DNA of 64,000 nucleotides from Isoetes taiwanensis. Lineage: Eukaryota > Streptophyta > Lycopodiopsida > Isoetales > Isoetaceae. Made by a program: the position numbers and the translations under genes. The notes under the pieces were generated by a model. It saw nothing but the letters and a program-made list of their open reading frames with translations, made no database searches and was not told where the DNA came from. Shown here one piece after another: positions 45,346 to 56,655 of the stretch; position 1 is the first letter of the stretch, and every line of letters begins with the position of its first letter. The stretch lies in NCBI GenBank assembly GCA_021234155.1, contig JAJEKV010000100.1:2580116-2644115 (forward strand), written 5' to 3'.

Positions 45346-46495
45346 CTTTTGCCCATGAAACTTGGTCCAAAGGGTAATGCCGATGTTCTGAGTCCATTGG
45401 CAGAGTCAGTTCACAGTTTTGAAGTGGGACAATTGCCCGTCCTTGGCCAGGGGCCTTCGGGAGAGGAACGTTGGGGCGAACTGCTTCCAGACGGTTTTAA
45501 GGATCCATCTTCTAGAATCAACACCCTCCCTCTACGGAATGACATTGTGCAAGATCTTAGTCGAATCTGACTAGGATATGGCCTCCAAAACGTAAGCCCT
45601 GTGTGTTGCTAGGTTACTGAAGGGTTTAAATTATGGAGGTCGAGTTTTGGTCGGTTGCACTTGGGACATGGTCGAAAAGCTGCAATTGAAAATGCGAAGC
45701 AATAGAAACTGACAGAATGGAGTTTGGCTGCGGAAGAATGCCATGTCGCGTGTTCATGCCTCTTTCGTTGCAAAAAATGACCGTGTAACTTGGTCCTAGG
45801 GTATTTCGTCATTTCGGACGATATGGCGAAGTCGAATCTCCATTCCGGAGCCTTTGCACTGCTTGAACGATAAAACACTTGGGTTTCTACACGGTCGACA
45901 GCAGGACGCTTCGCGGTTTGATAAGTTCTCCTGTACCGATCTTGGATTTTTTTGAACCTGCTCGAAGCAGGTTACTTGAATAGCGGATTCAATGGTCGGA
46001 TAGGGAAACCAAGCTCCGGGAGGGGGGGCACTTGCATATGGCCTCCTGGAGGAGCGCTGGCAGGAAAGGCTGCCTCGGCAACCTTTTTGAGGTCTGTCTC
46101 CTGGGGTCTGGCCTCTCCCCTTTGGTGAGGCAGCCGTGCAAAGTCCTAGCATGGTTCGACTTGGGGAAGGGTGTCAGCGCTTTAAGTTCTTCAAGATCCC
46201 TCTATTCTATCCCTTGCCAAACTCCTCTACCAAAAATTACAAAGGTTGTCGTATTTCTTGCAAAAAGTCCTAGTCATCATGTCCACGTCACCACCATCTA
46301 GCCGTGTCACCCAAAGTTTGCCAACACCAATTAAAAGACCAAAGATGGACATCTTTTCATTTTTGGCCTAATCAAAACTTGACTTTGCTTACTTGGCATG
46401 CCTAAGTCACCACTTGGAGTGCCACATAATCTTTTCCATGCTGTTTGTTGGTGCCACAAGGGTAACAACATGCGCCATCAAATACTGGCCACTTG
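45346..46495. other. Unassigned, GC-moderate, no gene called
   Basis: Open frames on both strands are short and mutually overlapping without recognised domains (for example 45349-45570 plus and 46152-45796 minus). The sequence reads like eroded gene or retroelement DNA. Confidence 0.3.
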
Positions 46496-47230
46496 TGGCA
46501 AGGGGAGCATGAACCCTATCGAGGTGGGCTCCAACATGCCACCTTGGCTCAGACATGCCACGTTGGCTCAGACATGACACATGGCTCAAACTGGACTCGA
46601 ACATGCCACATAGGCTCAAACATGCAACCTTAGCTCAAACATGCCACATAGTATCAAACATGCCACTAGGCTAAAACATGACACCTAAGCCCAAGCATGC
46701 CACCTTGGCTCAAAACATGGCTCAAATGTGCCACATAGGCTCAAGCATGCCACCCAGGCCCAAGCATTGCCCTTAGGGTCAAACATGCCCTAGACTCAAA
46801 CACCTCGCCTCAAATGTGCCACATAGGCTCGAACATGCCACATAGGCTCAAGCATTGCCCCTAGGGTCAAACATGCCACCTAGGCTCAAACATGTCATGT
46901 GGCTCAAACATGCCCTTAGACTCAAACATGCCACTAGGGTCAAAAAATGCTCTTTCAAATGGTTTTTAATTTTTAAGGATGAAATATATAATTTCATATG
47001 TTCTATTGATGGTTGAAATGTTGTGCCCCTAGGCTCAAACATGCTCCTAGGCTAGAACATGCCACCTTGGCTCACATATGACATGTGGCTCAAACATAGG
47101 CTCAAACGTCACATGTTGGTCAAAGATGCCCCTAGGCTCAGACATAACACGTGCCTCAAACTGGACACACGGCTCAAACATGTCACATAGGCTCAAACGT
47201 AACAAATGGCTCAAATATGCCACTAGGACT
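46496..47230. repeat. CATGCC-rich satellite, second block
   Basis: Same word family as 44745-45200 (AGGCTCAAACATGCCACC, GTGGCTCAAACATG), more degenerate, with a 90-bp unrelated patch at 46940-47020. Confidence 0.8.
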
Positions 47231-47290
47231 CTTTATTTTCCGTTTGGAGTTTTCGTTTGCTGGTAAAAAATCCGGTAGGAATTTTAGAGT

Positions 47291-47535
47291 TTCTATACAA
47301 AATAAGATAGATAGATAGATAGATAGTAGTTTTAACGTCACGCCACTAGGCAGCATCCAACTGGACATGTGACCACACACCACACTACATTGCTCGGTTG
47401 GGCCCTGCCCCCAACCACCTTACATTGCGTCTGTTGGGATTTGACCCCCAACAGTACCGAGTGCGATTCTGGGCGGCCTCGAACTCGAGACCACATTGCT
47501 AAGGAACTAGTGTGTTACCACTAGACCAAATGCCC
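47291..47535 (-). mobile_element. tRNA-derived SINE, near complete
   Basis: On the minus strand, starting at 47535, the sequence opens GGGCATTTGGTCTAGTGGTA (A-box-like TGGTCTAGTGG). About 35 nt on it has GAGTTCGAGGC (B-box-like). A tRNA-unrelated body with GTTGGGGGTCAAATCCCAAC follows, then the shared 3' module GTGACGTTAAAACTA and a (TCTA)n tail (47306-47327). Pol III-type internal promoter boxes and a simple-repeat tail are the SINE hallmarks. Length about 245 bp. No clear target duplication. Confidence 0.7.
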
Positions 47536-48311
47536 AGACGCAAATACTCAGTAGCTTATATGAAAAGTCTGGTAGAACATAACATACAACGACAACTAGA
47601 TAGAGGTATTGGGGATTTTAAAGCATGGCCACTAGAGTCACAATAATGCATTATTTATTTGTTTTCAGGATGAAATATGATCTCTTTTGAAATATGACCC
47701 GAGTCTGAATGTGGTCAACGTCGATGCCAAATGCAGAAAAAGGGCATCATGGACGGGGGCATGGGATGACGTGACGGTGGTCACTATATACGGTGCTCGA
47801 TAATTATACGGCATGATTTAGAGCACAAAAATCGTAGAGCTTTGTCAATGGTGAAATTTAAAAAAATCCCAGACTGCAAAGTATTTTGGAACAATTCCAC
47901 CACACACATTTGGAGAGATGAAAGCTGCTCTAGAAAGTGAAGGTATGTATACCTGCAACAAACAAGGTAATTGCATTGCAGTAGGCTGGGCCAGATGGAA
48001 TTTAGCTCATGATTGGAAGAAATGGTCACCAACATCTACATGATATACCTTTTTGTTGTAACTTAGTCACTTAGAGTGCAATATTAAAGGTTGTGCAAAT
48101 TAGTTCACTTTGCGGAAGGCTTTTTCTCTTTTGTCTAGAACAATTCTTGGCTACCTCGTAGAATAAACATTTTAGAAGTTAGAATTTTCTCAGATGCTAA
48201 ACCTGCCTTATGCATTCCATCTAATGGTAAATATGCATTCCATCTAATGCAGGAGGTTGAACAAAATTAACCTCCATTTTAAAGGCACCCATAAAATTAA
48301 CTTATAGAGTA
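47536..48311. other. Unassigned
   Basis: AT-rich DNA with no gene, between the SINE and a Helitron-like end. Confidence 0.3.
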
Positions 48312-48339
48312 CTAGTAATGGTGCCCAGCGTTGCTGGGC
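48312..48339 (-). mobile_element. Helitron-like 3' terminus (minus strand)
   Basis: On the minus strand a perfect 7-bp hairpin GCCCAGC-AAC-GCTGGGC (48339-48323), then ACCATTA, then CTAG with T next. It matches the layout of the ends at 3915 and 17975. Confidence 0.45.
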
Positions 48340-49230
48340 ATAGGCTAGAAACTTGTAAATGTTTCCGCTTCAATGTTCACATCCATAAGTAACTGTTTGT
48401 AGTTCTAAAACCTCTGATGTAGACAAATACTCTCTAGACAAATAAACTTTGCCAACATGTATTTCCAAATAAAGCACAAACATGAAAGGGGCAAATGAAA
48501 ATCCATCAGGACATGACACTAATATGAGACATTCACCCTATGAGTTTTGATTATGTAACAGGTTACAATTATAGTCTCACATTATGAACATATTAATCTT
48601 CTAACAATTCCATTATGTATTACCGAAAGAGGGTTTTAAAGATGTTGAAAATTTTAGATTCTTCTTTGTCAAGGGGGTTTGTAAGGATATTGAAAAAACT
48701 AAGCTCTTTTTTGTTTGACAATATTTCTCTTAAGCTTGAAGGAAAGAGGTAGTTAAGAAATGTGTTGGGTCTATGAGACGAAACTGTACAATTACCAGTA
48801 TATATGTTGGAACTCATAGTAAGAATGTTATTTGTTCATTATAGTAACAATGTAGGAATGGTATAATAATAAATCAAGTGTATATGCATTGGCTTTCCAT
48901 TCAAGGGAAATTGTTGTGTTGTTTGACATCAATAGGTTCATTTTTTTCACAGAAAAATCAGCTTCTTCAATAAGAATTTGAGCACTCTGCTATGGAAATT
49001 ATGGGTGATATGTAGAGCTACCTAGCTGGTATCAAAACGTTGTTTGACAATGGATGTCATCAATCCTTCTTAGTCCTATAGTTTAAATTAAAATATGGTA
49101 CCCAAACTGGTGTAAACTGTTTCATTTTACTATAGGCCTGAACCTTGTTTGCATAAGCCAGCTTCTTTCCACCAGGATTGTGACATATGCCAAGCACATG
49201 CTATTTACAAAGGCACCCATAATTACCTAG
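48340..49230. other. Unassigned
   Basis: AT-rich, no gene. It may be the body of the minus-strand Helitron-like element. Retroelement gag begins at 49230 going up. Confidence 0.3.
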
Positions 49231-49966
49231 GGTCATTGAGTTGTTTGAGATGAAGTTGATCATCATCCGTGGTCCCATAGTGAGAAAGAAAAGCAGTTCT
49301 CATTTCTGACCAATCTTGTTTCCAGTGGCTTTTGTTGGACATGAGCCATTGATGAGGAGAGCCACGCAGGGTGGTGGAAAAGATGTGGAATTTCAGTTGA
49401 GGTTACGCATGACCATTTAGAACAGCTAGAGCCTCAAATTCTTCCATGTGGGCATGAGCACTTTGGTCTAAGGGTTTGCCTTTCGTGTTGCCAAAGGTGG
49501 GATAAGTCAGTTTAAGAGTCTGAAAGGTAGAGGTGAAAGTGCTTGGCTGGACAGGAACAATATAGTGATTATATTGAGGTGGAGTTGGAGGTGGCACGGT
49601 GCCTGAAGGACCCTGAGGAAGGGGTGACTGCGGTTGAGGTACAAAAGGTGCCTGAGCATTGGTTTTGAGGTCTGTAAGGTTGTAAACAGGAAGAGCGGTG
49701 GGAAATGTAGGGAAAGGAAATTCCTGGGTAGGCGCAAAAGAGACATGTGGATATCCCCGCCACCCGGGAGATGATGGTTGTGAAGGAAGAGGCGATGGCC
49801 CAAGAGTGATGGATGTAGGCATGTTCGTGGAGTATGAAAGTAAGGTTGAGAAGGTTGAGCCCGATAGGGCTCCCCGATAGTGATGAGGTGATCGAGGCCG
49901 TGGAGCAATGTTTGCATGCTTGGGGCGGGGAACCGGACGCAGACAGACACGAGGGGTGGGTGGCAC
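49231..49966 (-). pseudogene. gag of the 12.4-kb LTR element (truncated)
   Basis: A 187-codon frame from 49966 is Pro/Ser/His-rich, then enters a Retrotrans_gag-type core: TLKLTYPTFGNTKGKP, AHMEEFEALAVLNGHA, a TAA stop at 49405-49403, then KFHIFSTTLRGSPHQW, QDWSEMRTAFLSHYG and QLHLKQLNDP. Similarity ends abruptly near 49231 where unrelated DNA begins; no zinc knuckle follows. An upstream frame (RRETVRDMYGFAYDIGEATFG, near 50050-49985) may belong to the leader or N-terminus. Confidence 0.65.
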
Positions 49967-50128
49967 CGACCGAGCCCTAGACCGAATGTGGCCTCCCCAA
50001 TGTCATAAGCAAATCCATACATGTCGCGAACAGTTTCCCTTCGATGATGGCGCCCAAGCGAGATGCCGCCTGGGAAATGAGTTCTTCCGGGCGTGAAGTT
50101 GCGACGCACATGGCAAATGTAAGAAAGT

Positions 50129-50147
50129 AAGATCGAATCGCAGACCA
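50129..50147 (-). promoter_or_regulatory. Putative primer-binding site
   Basis: The minus strand reads TGGTCTGCGATTCGATC. Its complement, GATCGAATCGCAGACCA, looks like a tRNA 3' end with a T-arm and CCA. It starts 15 nt inside the 5' LTR edge (50163), farther than usual. The tRNA identity is not determined. Confidence 0.5.
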
Positions 50148-50162
50148 GCGCAAATGCGGCGG

Positions 50163-50750
50163 TGTTTGGGGTCCGGGTTCGGGAACTCGAAGACACCCTC
50201 TGTGAGGACCCGTGGATCTAACAGAGAATCCGGGGGACTATGTCACGCGGGATTTGCAAGAAGAGAACAAGAAGAAGAAAACAGAACCAAGAGAACAAAG
50301 AGAGGAAAATGATAAGCTTCCTTGATATCAATGATGAACATACATGAGCTCTCGCAATCGAGAGAAAACTGAGAAGAGACAAGACTCAAAACTCATCTAG
50401 CACTCATGTGCTAGCTCTACTCATATATATAGTACAATGGCCTTTGGCCCAATATAGGCACTCTGACTGATCTCGGTGCCGACTCCTGGAAGGAGGCCTG
50501 ATTTGCAGGAATGCTGGCGGTGCCTCTTGAAGTGCCTAGAATCACGCTGACGCTGACGCGGGTGGTGACGGGCCATCACTTGTCTGAGCGGCGCCTCTTG
50601 GTATCAGACCCAGGCTTTGACTGCGTGGTCTGCTGCTTGGTCTTCTGCTGGGCCTTTGACGACTGACCCGTGGTTGACTGTGGATCCTCGTTCTTGACCT
50701 GGTCCATTGTATGCATGAATAGTCCTGTACCAGGAGGCACAGGACTAACA
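50163..50750 (-). repeat. 5' LTR of the 12.4-kb element
   Basis: Partner of 38351-38948, 588 bp, with TATA (TATATATA) at about 50423-50430 on the minus strand. Ends with GACTAACA at 50750. It is followed by GCTAG and the continuation of the interrupted gag-protease frame. Confidence 0.88.
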
Positions 50751-50808
50751 GCTAGAAAGCAGGATGAGATGATTAATTACCTTGAATACACTTGGTGGTT
50801 TTCTTTAT
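50751..50808 (+). pseudogene. Continuation of interrupted gag-protease frame
   Basis: ARKQDEMINYLEYTWWFSL then stop (TAG at 50808-50810) continues the frame cut at 38350 if one target copy is removed. Very short; supported only by the nested-insertion logic. Confidence 0.35.
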
Positions 50809-52536
50809 AGGTACCAATGTTCATGCCAAATAGATGAATAGGCAAGTAGAGTGAAAAAAGCACAGCATTGAAGGGCAAACATAGGGCCATAAACTAGGTG
50901 AGAAGATTGACAGATAGCTCCAAGGTAAGTGATAGCCGAATTGGATCAAACATCACTTATTGAAAGGAATAGAAAGATTCCCTCAAAAAAGGTAATACAG
51001 AGAGGAGACGATTGAGAAACATAGGGGGATGAAGCAATATTGTTATTTAGAGTGGGATCAATGCGGAAGGCAAGACGAAAAAGCAGCACAAACTGAAAAG
51101 ATGAAATGCATGACACCATCCAAAACAAATGCAACAAATCTAAAAACACACCTAAAGTTAAAGATTTTCCAGTGACATGATGCATTAGGAAAAAGACAGA
51201 AAGGGATATCCTACAGGGGCAAAAATGTAAGCCATCATGGAAAATAATGATGGAACCTAAGGAAATTATGTGACGAAGAAATGACTTGGAACTGGAGTGA
51301 TTTGGTAGGGGATGACAAAGAACAAAGGATGCCAACAACATATGAGGAGCAACCAATACCTTGTGTGCGCCAAAGATGAAATAGCACCTGAATGAGATTG
51401 GTGAACCCAAAGGGAGCTGAGGCGAGACAACAGGTGAGAATATTGAATGTGAAAAAGCCATCGAATACAAAACCTAGCAAGAAACAGTGGGAGGGGAGAT
51501 GGAGGCATAATGATACCAGACTCCTTAAAGACGATGTGAACCAACCATGATTAACAAATAAGAAAGCTGAGACTAAGGGGCAAAATGGAATGTGTAAAGG
51601 CAAGCAGACACGAGCACAAACAACAAATTACGACTACAATAAAGAGCACATGAACAAGAAAACAGAAGAATCAATGTACCAACAAACTACAGTGAAAACC
51701 ATAACGACAACATACAAGACAATCCTGGATTAATGAGGCAATATAGAGGACTCGAATCCCAAGAAATTAAATGGAACTATCTGGCATAGATGGAAGATGG
51801 CATGGAGGGACTAGAGACTGAAGGGAATAGCTCGATGAACAATAACAAACTGAATGAACGACTAAACAATACTAGATAGAACGTACCCGATAGGGGCATA
51901 GAAACTTGCTGCCGAACCTGGAAGGGTAAGAGGAACAAACTCGCAATTGGACAAATGAACAAATTAAGAATCCTACGAGAAACAAGCTCCAAGAATATGA
52001 AACAGACATATGTGGCAATTCCGATGAGAAGAGTGGTGTAATACGCTATAGTGGGCAAGCAACTAAAGGAGCAGAGATGCTTGAGGCAGAAAGCAAGGCG
52101 AAACATAGAGCTAGGAAATAAATAGAACAAGATGACACAATCAGAAATAGACACAGAGGGCCTAGCAGACTAAAGAGAATAACATGATGAACAACATCAA
52201 CTGAGTGAAAAGACTAGAGCAATAACACCAAATGACACAAAGGGCACTACAAGGTTTAAATAGACAAACAACACCAAGGGACGAAGAAACTCATCAAGAA
52301 GCCAAGTCTAGGTTGAACACGGCCACAAAATAGGCGCAACCTATAGCCAATACTAAGGACACAAAAGCCATGCCAAAAATTCTAATATGCTGCAATAACC
52401 AACGACATGAAAGAAAATATCACATAATTGAACAACTTATAGGATGCTTGGTAAAGAATAGAGGTCAGACAATGGACAGCTAAACAGTAAGACTAAGATG
52501 CTAAACGACATTCTCGAGAAGGTACCAATGTTCATG
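50809..52536. repeat. A-rich segment between 17-bp direct repeats
   Basis: AGGTACCAATGTTCATG occurs at 50809-50825 and 52520-52536. The 1.7 kb between is A-rich on the plus strand; the minus strand has F/L/S-rich frames that look like by-products of composition. No RT or poly-A was recognised. It may be an insertion with a long target duplication, or retroelement body. Confidence 0.4.
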
Positions 52537-54289
52537 AGTTGATTAAAGGAACTTAGGGAACTTCGGTCTTGGCTATGTTGCAATCGTCTTCTTTCCTCCC
52601 AGTGGCCTCCCATAGCCCTAGATTGTGTTCAGGTTTTAGAGGATTCATCTTTCTGTCGAATGTTAATATTTATGTATAAGGACCTATCTCTAGAATGCTA
52701 TAGTTCTCTTCTTATATAGAAGAGAACCATCATTCTAGGGAAAGGGACGCCAATTTTGGCGCCAACTCTACTTTTAGATCCAGTCTTCATATGGCTTAGG
52801 CCTTCTATGACGCATGACTTTTTTGGCTTATTCTCCAATAAAAGCTCTATTGTTCTTGCATTCCTCATTGGTGTTTCCTCTGAGCTGAATTTGTATTGTT
52901 GTATGGAGTTTTCTCCCCTCCCCCCTCTTGTTCTGGTTGGATAGCATTGTGTCGGTCTTGGGGTTCTCACCCGTTGGTCCTTTTTGCGGCATAGTCCTTT
53001 TGTACTTGGTCACATGTGAACTATTGACCATATGATTACTATTACTATCAAGTTGATTTTCAGTTGGCCAATTATCCCCTGCATTTTTTTCCAGTGTACC
53101 ACTTGTCACTTCTGAAGGGCACCAAGGGGAAGGCCCCTTCGGACGAGCCTGTATATATATTAGAATTCTCGAACTCGGCGTAGCCCTGTGGCTTCCGAGG
53201 AAACCTCATGGTTTGTTTTCCCATAGTGATGCTGTGATTCCTTTATTCCCAATCTCGGTGTAGCCCTTTGACTTTTGAGGATCTTCTTGGATGGTTTCTC
53301 ATTTTGGATACTAGGATTCTTGTACTTCTGACCCATCTTGATAGTCCCCAGACACTTGGCCCGTGGGTGGCTCCTAACCCTTACACATTGAACTATTAGC
53401 ATGTTGTTGACTTTTTTTTGCAGTTTTTTGGAGCTTTGACCTCATTGGCGTCATGGAGTGGCGAGATGCCAAGGCGGGCGTGTGAAGTTGAGGTGGAAAC
53501 CTTGGCAAGACATGTTTGAGTTGCAGCTTGAATGGTCTTAGTGAGACTTTGTTGGGGTGCAGATTCGACGAGTAGTATTTTTGAGGTTGCGATTTAGGCA
53601 GTGCGACATCAATCTTTTGGCCTTCTTCTAGCTTGACATTTTACTGGCGGCCTAGCTCACTACGAACAATTTTGTGTCACCCCCGGATTTAATTGGATGG
53701 CTAGGCATGCTATTGTTTTTTACTCATTTGGAGTTCATTATTGTGTACCCCTATGAGTCCTTGTACTCATTCATTCAGCTCAATGGAACACCACTTCGCT
53801 TCGAATATTGATATTTATTCATAAGGACCTTTCACTAGAATAAGATATAGGCTGTACCTTTGTTTTTAAAGGTCTTATTGTAATCTATTTACGCATATAT
53901 AATTCTTTATCCTGATTCTTTTGTGCCTTAATAATTCTGTGACACTTACACAGTCTTTTTTCCATGATTTTTAGGTAAATTTTTCTTGCATACACAGTCT
54001 TTTTCATAAGTACAATCTATCAACATGATTTTCAGATGAATTTTTTTGTATAGAGACAACTTGCCAAATTATTTTGGCGAATCTGTGGAGGCCTTGTGCT
54101 TGGGGCTTCTGTATTTGGGGAGGTCACAAGCGTTGCGCTTTCTGCCCACATAAATATGACTGAATTGATGACGTGGTCTCTAAAATCCTTCAAGGATCAA
54201 TTTTTCCTTTACAACTACCTTTATTCCTTTGATAATGGAAGGCTTTGGGTCTTAAAAAAAGCTAAAGTTGGAAGTGTTAAGATAATATT
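52537..54289. other. Unassigned, with degenerate direct repeats
   Basis: CGAAT.TT.ATATTTAT.YATAAGGACCT occurs at 52657 and 53800. A CTCGGYGTAGCCCT.TG.CTT unit occurs twice at 53173-53340 (about 80 bp apart). No gene supported. It could be remains of another LTR element. Confidence 0.35.
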
Positions 54290-55885
54290 TGTGACGTCCC
54301 CTACTCAGATACAGTGCACTCACCGTATAGAAACAGGAGTTCATCCCCCATACCAGCTCCATGCTGATACAGGGCCCTCCACGTGTCACTGCAACCTTGA
54401 TGAGTTTCAGTGGGAAGAATGAAGGGGTCATTTTACCCTGTCTCCCTTCATGACCTACATAGCTGCGGAAGCATAAACATACATCTCAGTATACATACAT
54501 CAATATCACATGACCATCACGAAGGATGGCTCACCACATACCTGCATAGACAAAGATCAGCACATCACATAGGGAGAATCTACCCAAGGCTTAGACTCGA
54601 GAGGGATGACTAACGGCTTGGGCCTCCAGAAGTCATTGCAGACAGAATTCATGGCAATGGATTTGGCTGGCAATAGAACATGGCTTGGGGTAGTCCACTC
54701 CATCCGCCCCTCCTGTGCACACTTTGCAGAGTAGGTTGAAAAGTGGTGGGACCCGACTGTAGCCCGCCGGATGCATAGCCAAAGGGGCTATTCCTGGATT
54801 GCATCTCCCCAGTTCCGATGGGGCAGGTAGGGATTGCTCCCACCAGAGGTTAGCATGCTGACTCAAGGTGACTAGAGGGCCACTGCCCGTACTCAACTGA
54901 ACTCCATGGAAGGTGTCCACCACCCCAAGAGTGTCGAACCCAATGCAAAGCCCGCACACAGTGGCAGAGCATTAGGCCTAGTCAGTATAGTCCCCGATAG
55001 GCTTTACTACCAGAGGGACGTGATCATGAGTTAGGACATGTAGCTCCTTGTAAGCCAGTCTGGCCCCTTCACCCACAACTAGGTGTGGTTCTTGTATACA
55101 GGCCGAATTTAATAGTGCATTAAAGAGGGTTGGCTAGGAGCATCATATTACTAGGCTTTTAAGGCCTCTACCCCCCTTCCCAATACAATGAGTCCACAGA
55201 GATCATCATCACATACATATCATAGAAGAACTAAAGAATGAGATTTAATCTAAATCACAGAGTTAGGTTCTTTAGTTAAGGCTTGGTATCTAGAGATCTA
55301 GATGGCTGCTATGGGCAAATCAATAGGCTAAACCTACTTACTCTATGTCTGGGAGGTGGTTTAGACTATTGAATTGACAAAATACCTGATCCCTGGCTTG
55401 CTCCTCCTGCTCTGAACTCGACCATGCTGCAGAACTGCTAGAAGATGAAGTTAGAAAGGGAAGCTGATGAGCTAGACTGGTCAGACAGACTTTGGGAGGC
55501 GAGATTGGCTCTTGGATCAAGCAAAACAGAGCCCTAGAAGGCTGTGGACGAAAATAGAAAGTTAGGGTTTCCTATACTTATATAGACTAAGGGTTAGGTC
55601 TAGGGTTTCCCATTATCCCTTGAGCATGTGGGATAAATGGTGTGGCCCACTTGCCTTTATTAACTAAGTGGCATAAAGTGTACACATGGGTAAGTGTGTA
55701 CACATGGATAAATGTGCATATGAATAAATGTGCATATAAATAAATGTACACACCTTGCAAGTTGCCCTCTAGGGTGCTACTTGCTTGGCTACACGTCGGC
55801 GTACACGTCAATCGGGATGGCGTGTACGCGTGACGAGGCAGTACAGTATACGTCCTGGGACCGTATACTGTGCTGGAACATCACA
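54290..55885 (-). repeat. 3' LTR of the chromovirus (about 1.6 kb)
   Basis: The plus strand starts TGTGACGTCCCC and ends GGAACATCACA. A TATA box (CTATATAAG on minus, 55585-55577) lies about 300 bp from the LTR start. Bounded on the inner side by a PPT. The second LTR is absent, so the outer edge rests on the TG dinucleotide. Confidence 0.7.
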
Positions 55886-55898
55886 TTCTCCCCACCTT
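55886..55898 (-). promoter_or_regulatory. Polypurine tract of the chromovirus
   Basis: The minus strand reads AAGGTGGGGAGAA immediately before TGTGATGTTCC, the LTR start. Confidence 0.75.
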
Positions 55899-56655
55899 GA
55901 AATGATGTTGTCCGCAGCATCGTGGGTCTCCCCACCTTGGGATCTTCTTGTCCTGCAACCAACTTGATGCATACACTTTATTACTATTACACTTGCACAA
56001 TTATTAGAATCACCCTAAGGTAGTATTTTAAAACATTATTACGCCTTTAAATCATCCAATAACTTATCAATTCATAACTCCATTAAAACAAGGTACTTAT
56101 TAACCTTAGTTAACACAACATTTAAGTTTATCAAAATTTAACAATTCCATATACAATTATCCTTCGAGGTACTCTTCATTCCTTGCAACACATTCCAACA
56201 AAATTTGTGTTGCAAGTCTTCGTAGCTCGACCTCCTTGCCCTCCGGAGCGCTCTATTGGCCTACAGGTCGACACTACGTTAGTATCATTTTAATTATTAA
56301 TAGAATTATGGTTATAAGGTAACCACCCATCTAATTAACTAAATAGATGCATGACTAATCGGCGTAGGAAGAGGATGCTTCTTCTATCGTGGCCGTGGAG
56401 ACAGCGCCCTATAATGCCTAGGATGACACTCATGCCTACACCTTTAGTTGCCCTGAGCGTGAAGGTGGCGTCCTTCCCGTAGGCATTGACTAGAGGTGCT
56501 TTCCTATCAATGCATTCCTGAATGGCCTCTTATCTCTCGAGATCATCTACTTCCGTGGGACGGAAGTAGACTTTTTAATCTACCTTCCAACTCATTCAAG
56601 CAAAACTGTGGTCATGCCTACAATGACATTACACCACGTCCTAGAGATCACCGTA
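55899..56655 (-). other. Untranslated region of the chromovirus between pol and PPT
   Basis: No ORF of note. AT-rich in the middle; a second CTCCCCACCTTG block at 55929 resembles the PPT and could be a duplicate or secondary priming tract. Confidence 0.45.

Larger units (their letters stand above)
38351..50750 (-). mobile_element. 12.4-kb LTR retrotransposon lacking pol
   Basis: Two LTRs (38351-38948 and 50163-50750) begin TGTTTRGGG and end GACTAACA. A purine tract abuts the 3' LTR and a tRNA-complementary site lies inside the 5' LTR, both on the minus strand. Flanks are GCTGG (38346-38350) and GCTAG (50751-50755), a 5-bp duplication with one difference. Inside are a gag piece (49966-49231) and two long overlapping ORFs (41790-38735). 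I find no protease, RT, RNase H or integrase. The middle (42.4-49.2 kb) holds minisatellites, CACTA, SINE and Helitron-like sequences. Confidence 0.8.

Noticed and set aside
47465-47535. A functional tRNA gene
   Set aside because: A- and B-box words are present but the cloverleaf arms do not pair properly, and the sequence continues into a SINE body and tail.
50946-52154. Minus-strand F/L/S-rich frames suggesting a membrane protein
   Set aside because: They mirror an A-rich plus strand, overlap one another in different frames, and lack any start, motif or conserved order.
54096-54422. 108-codon plus-strand frame
   Set aside because: It crosses the outer edge of the chromovirus LTR at 54290, so it joins unrelated sequences by chance.
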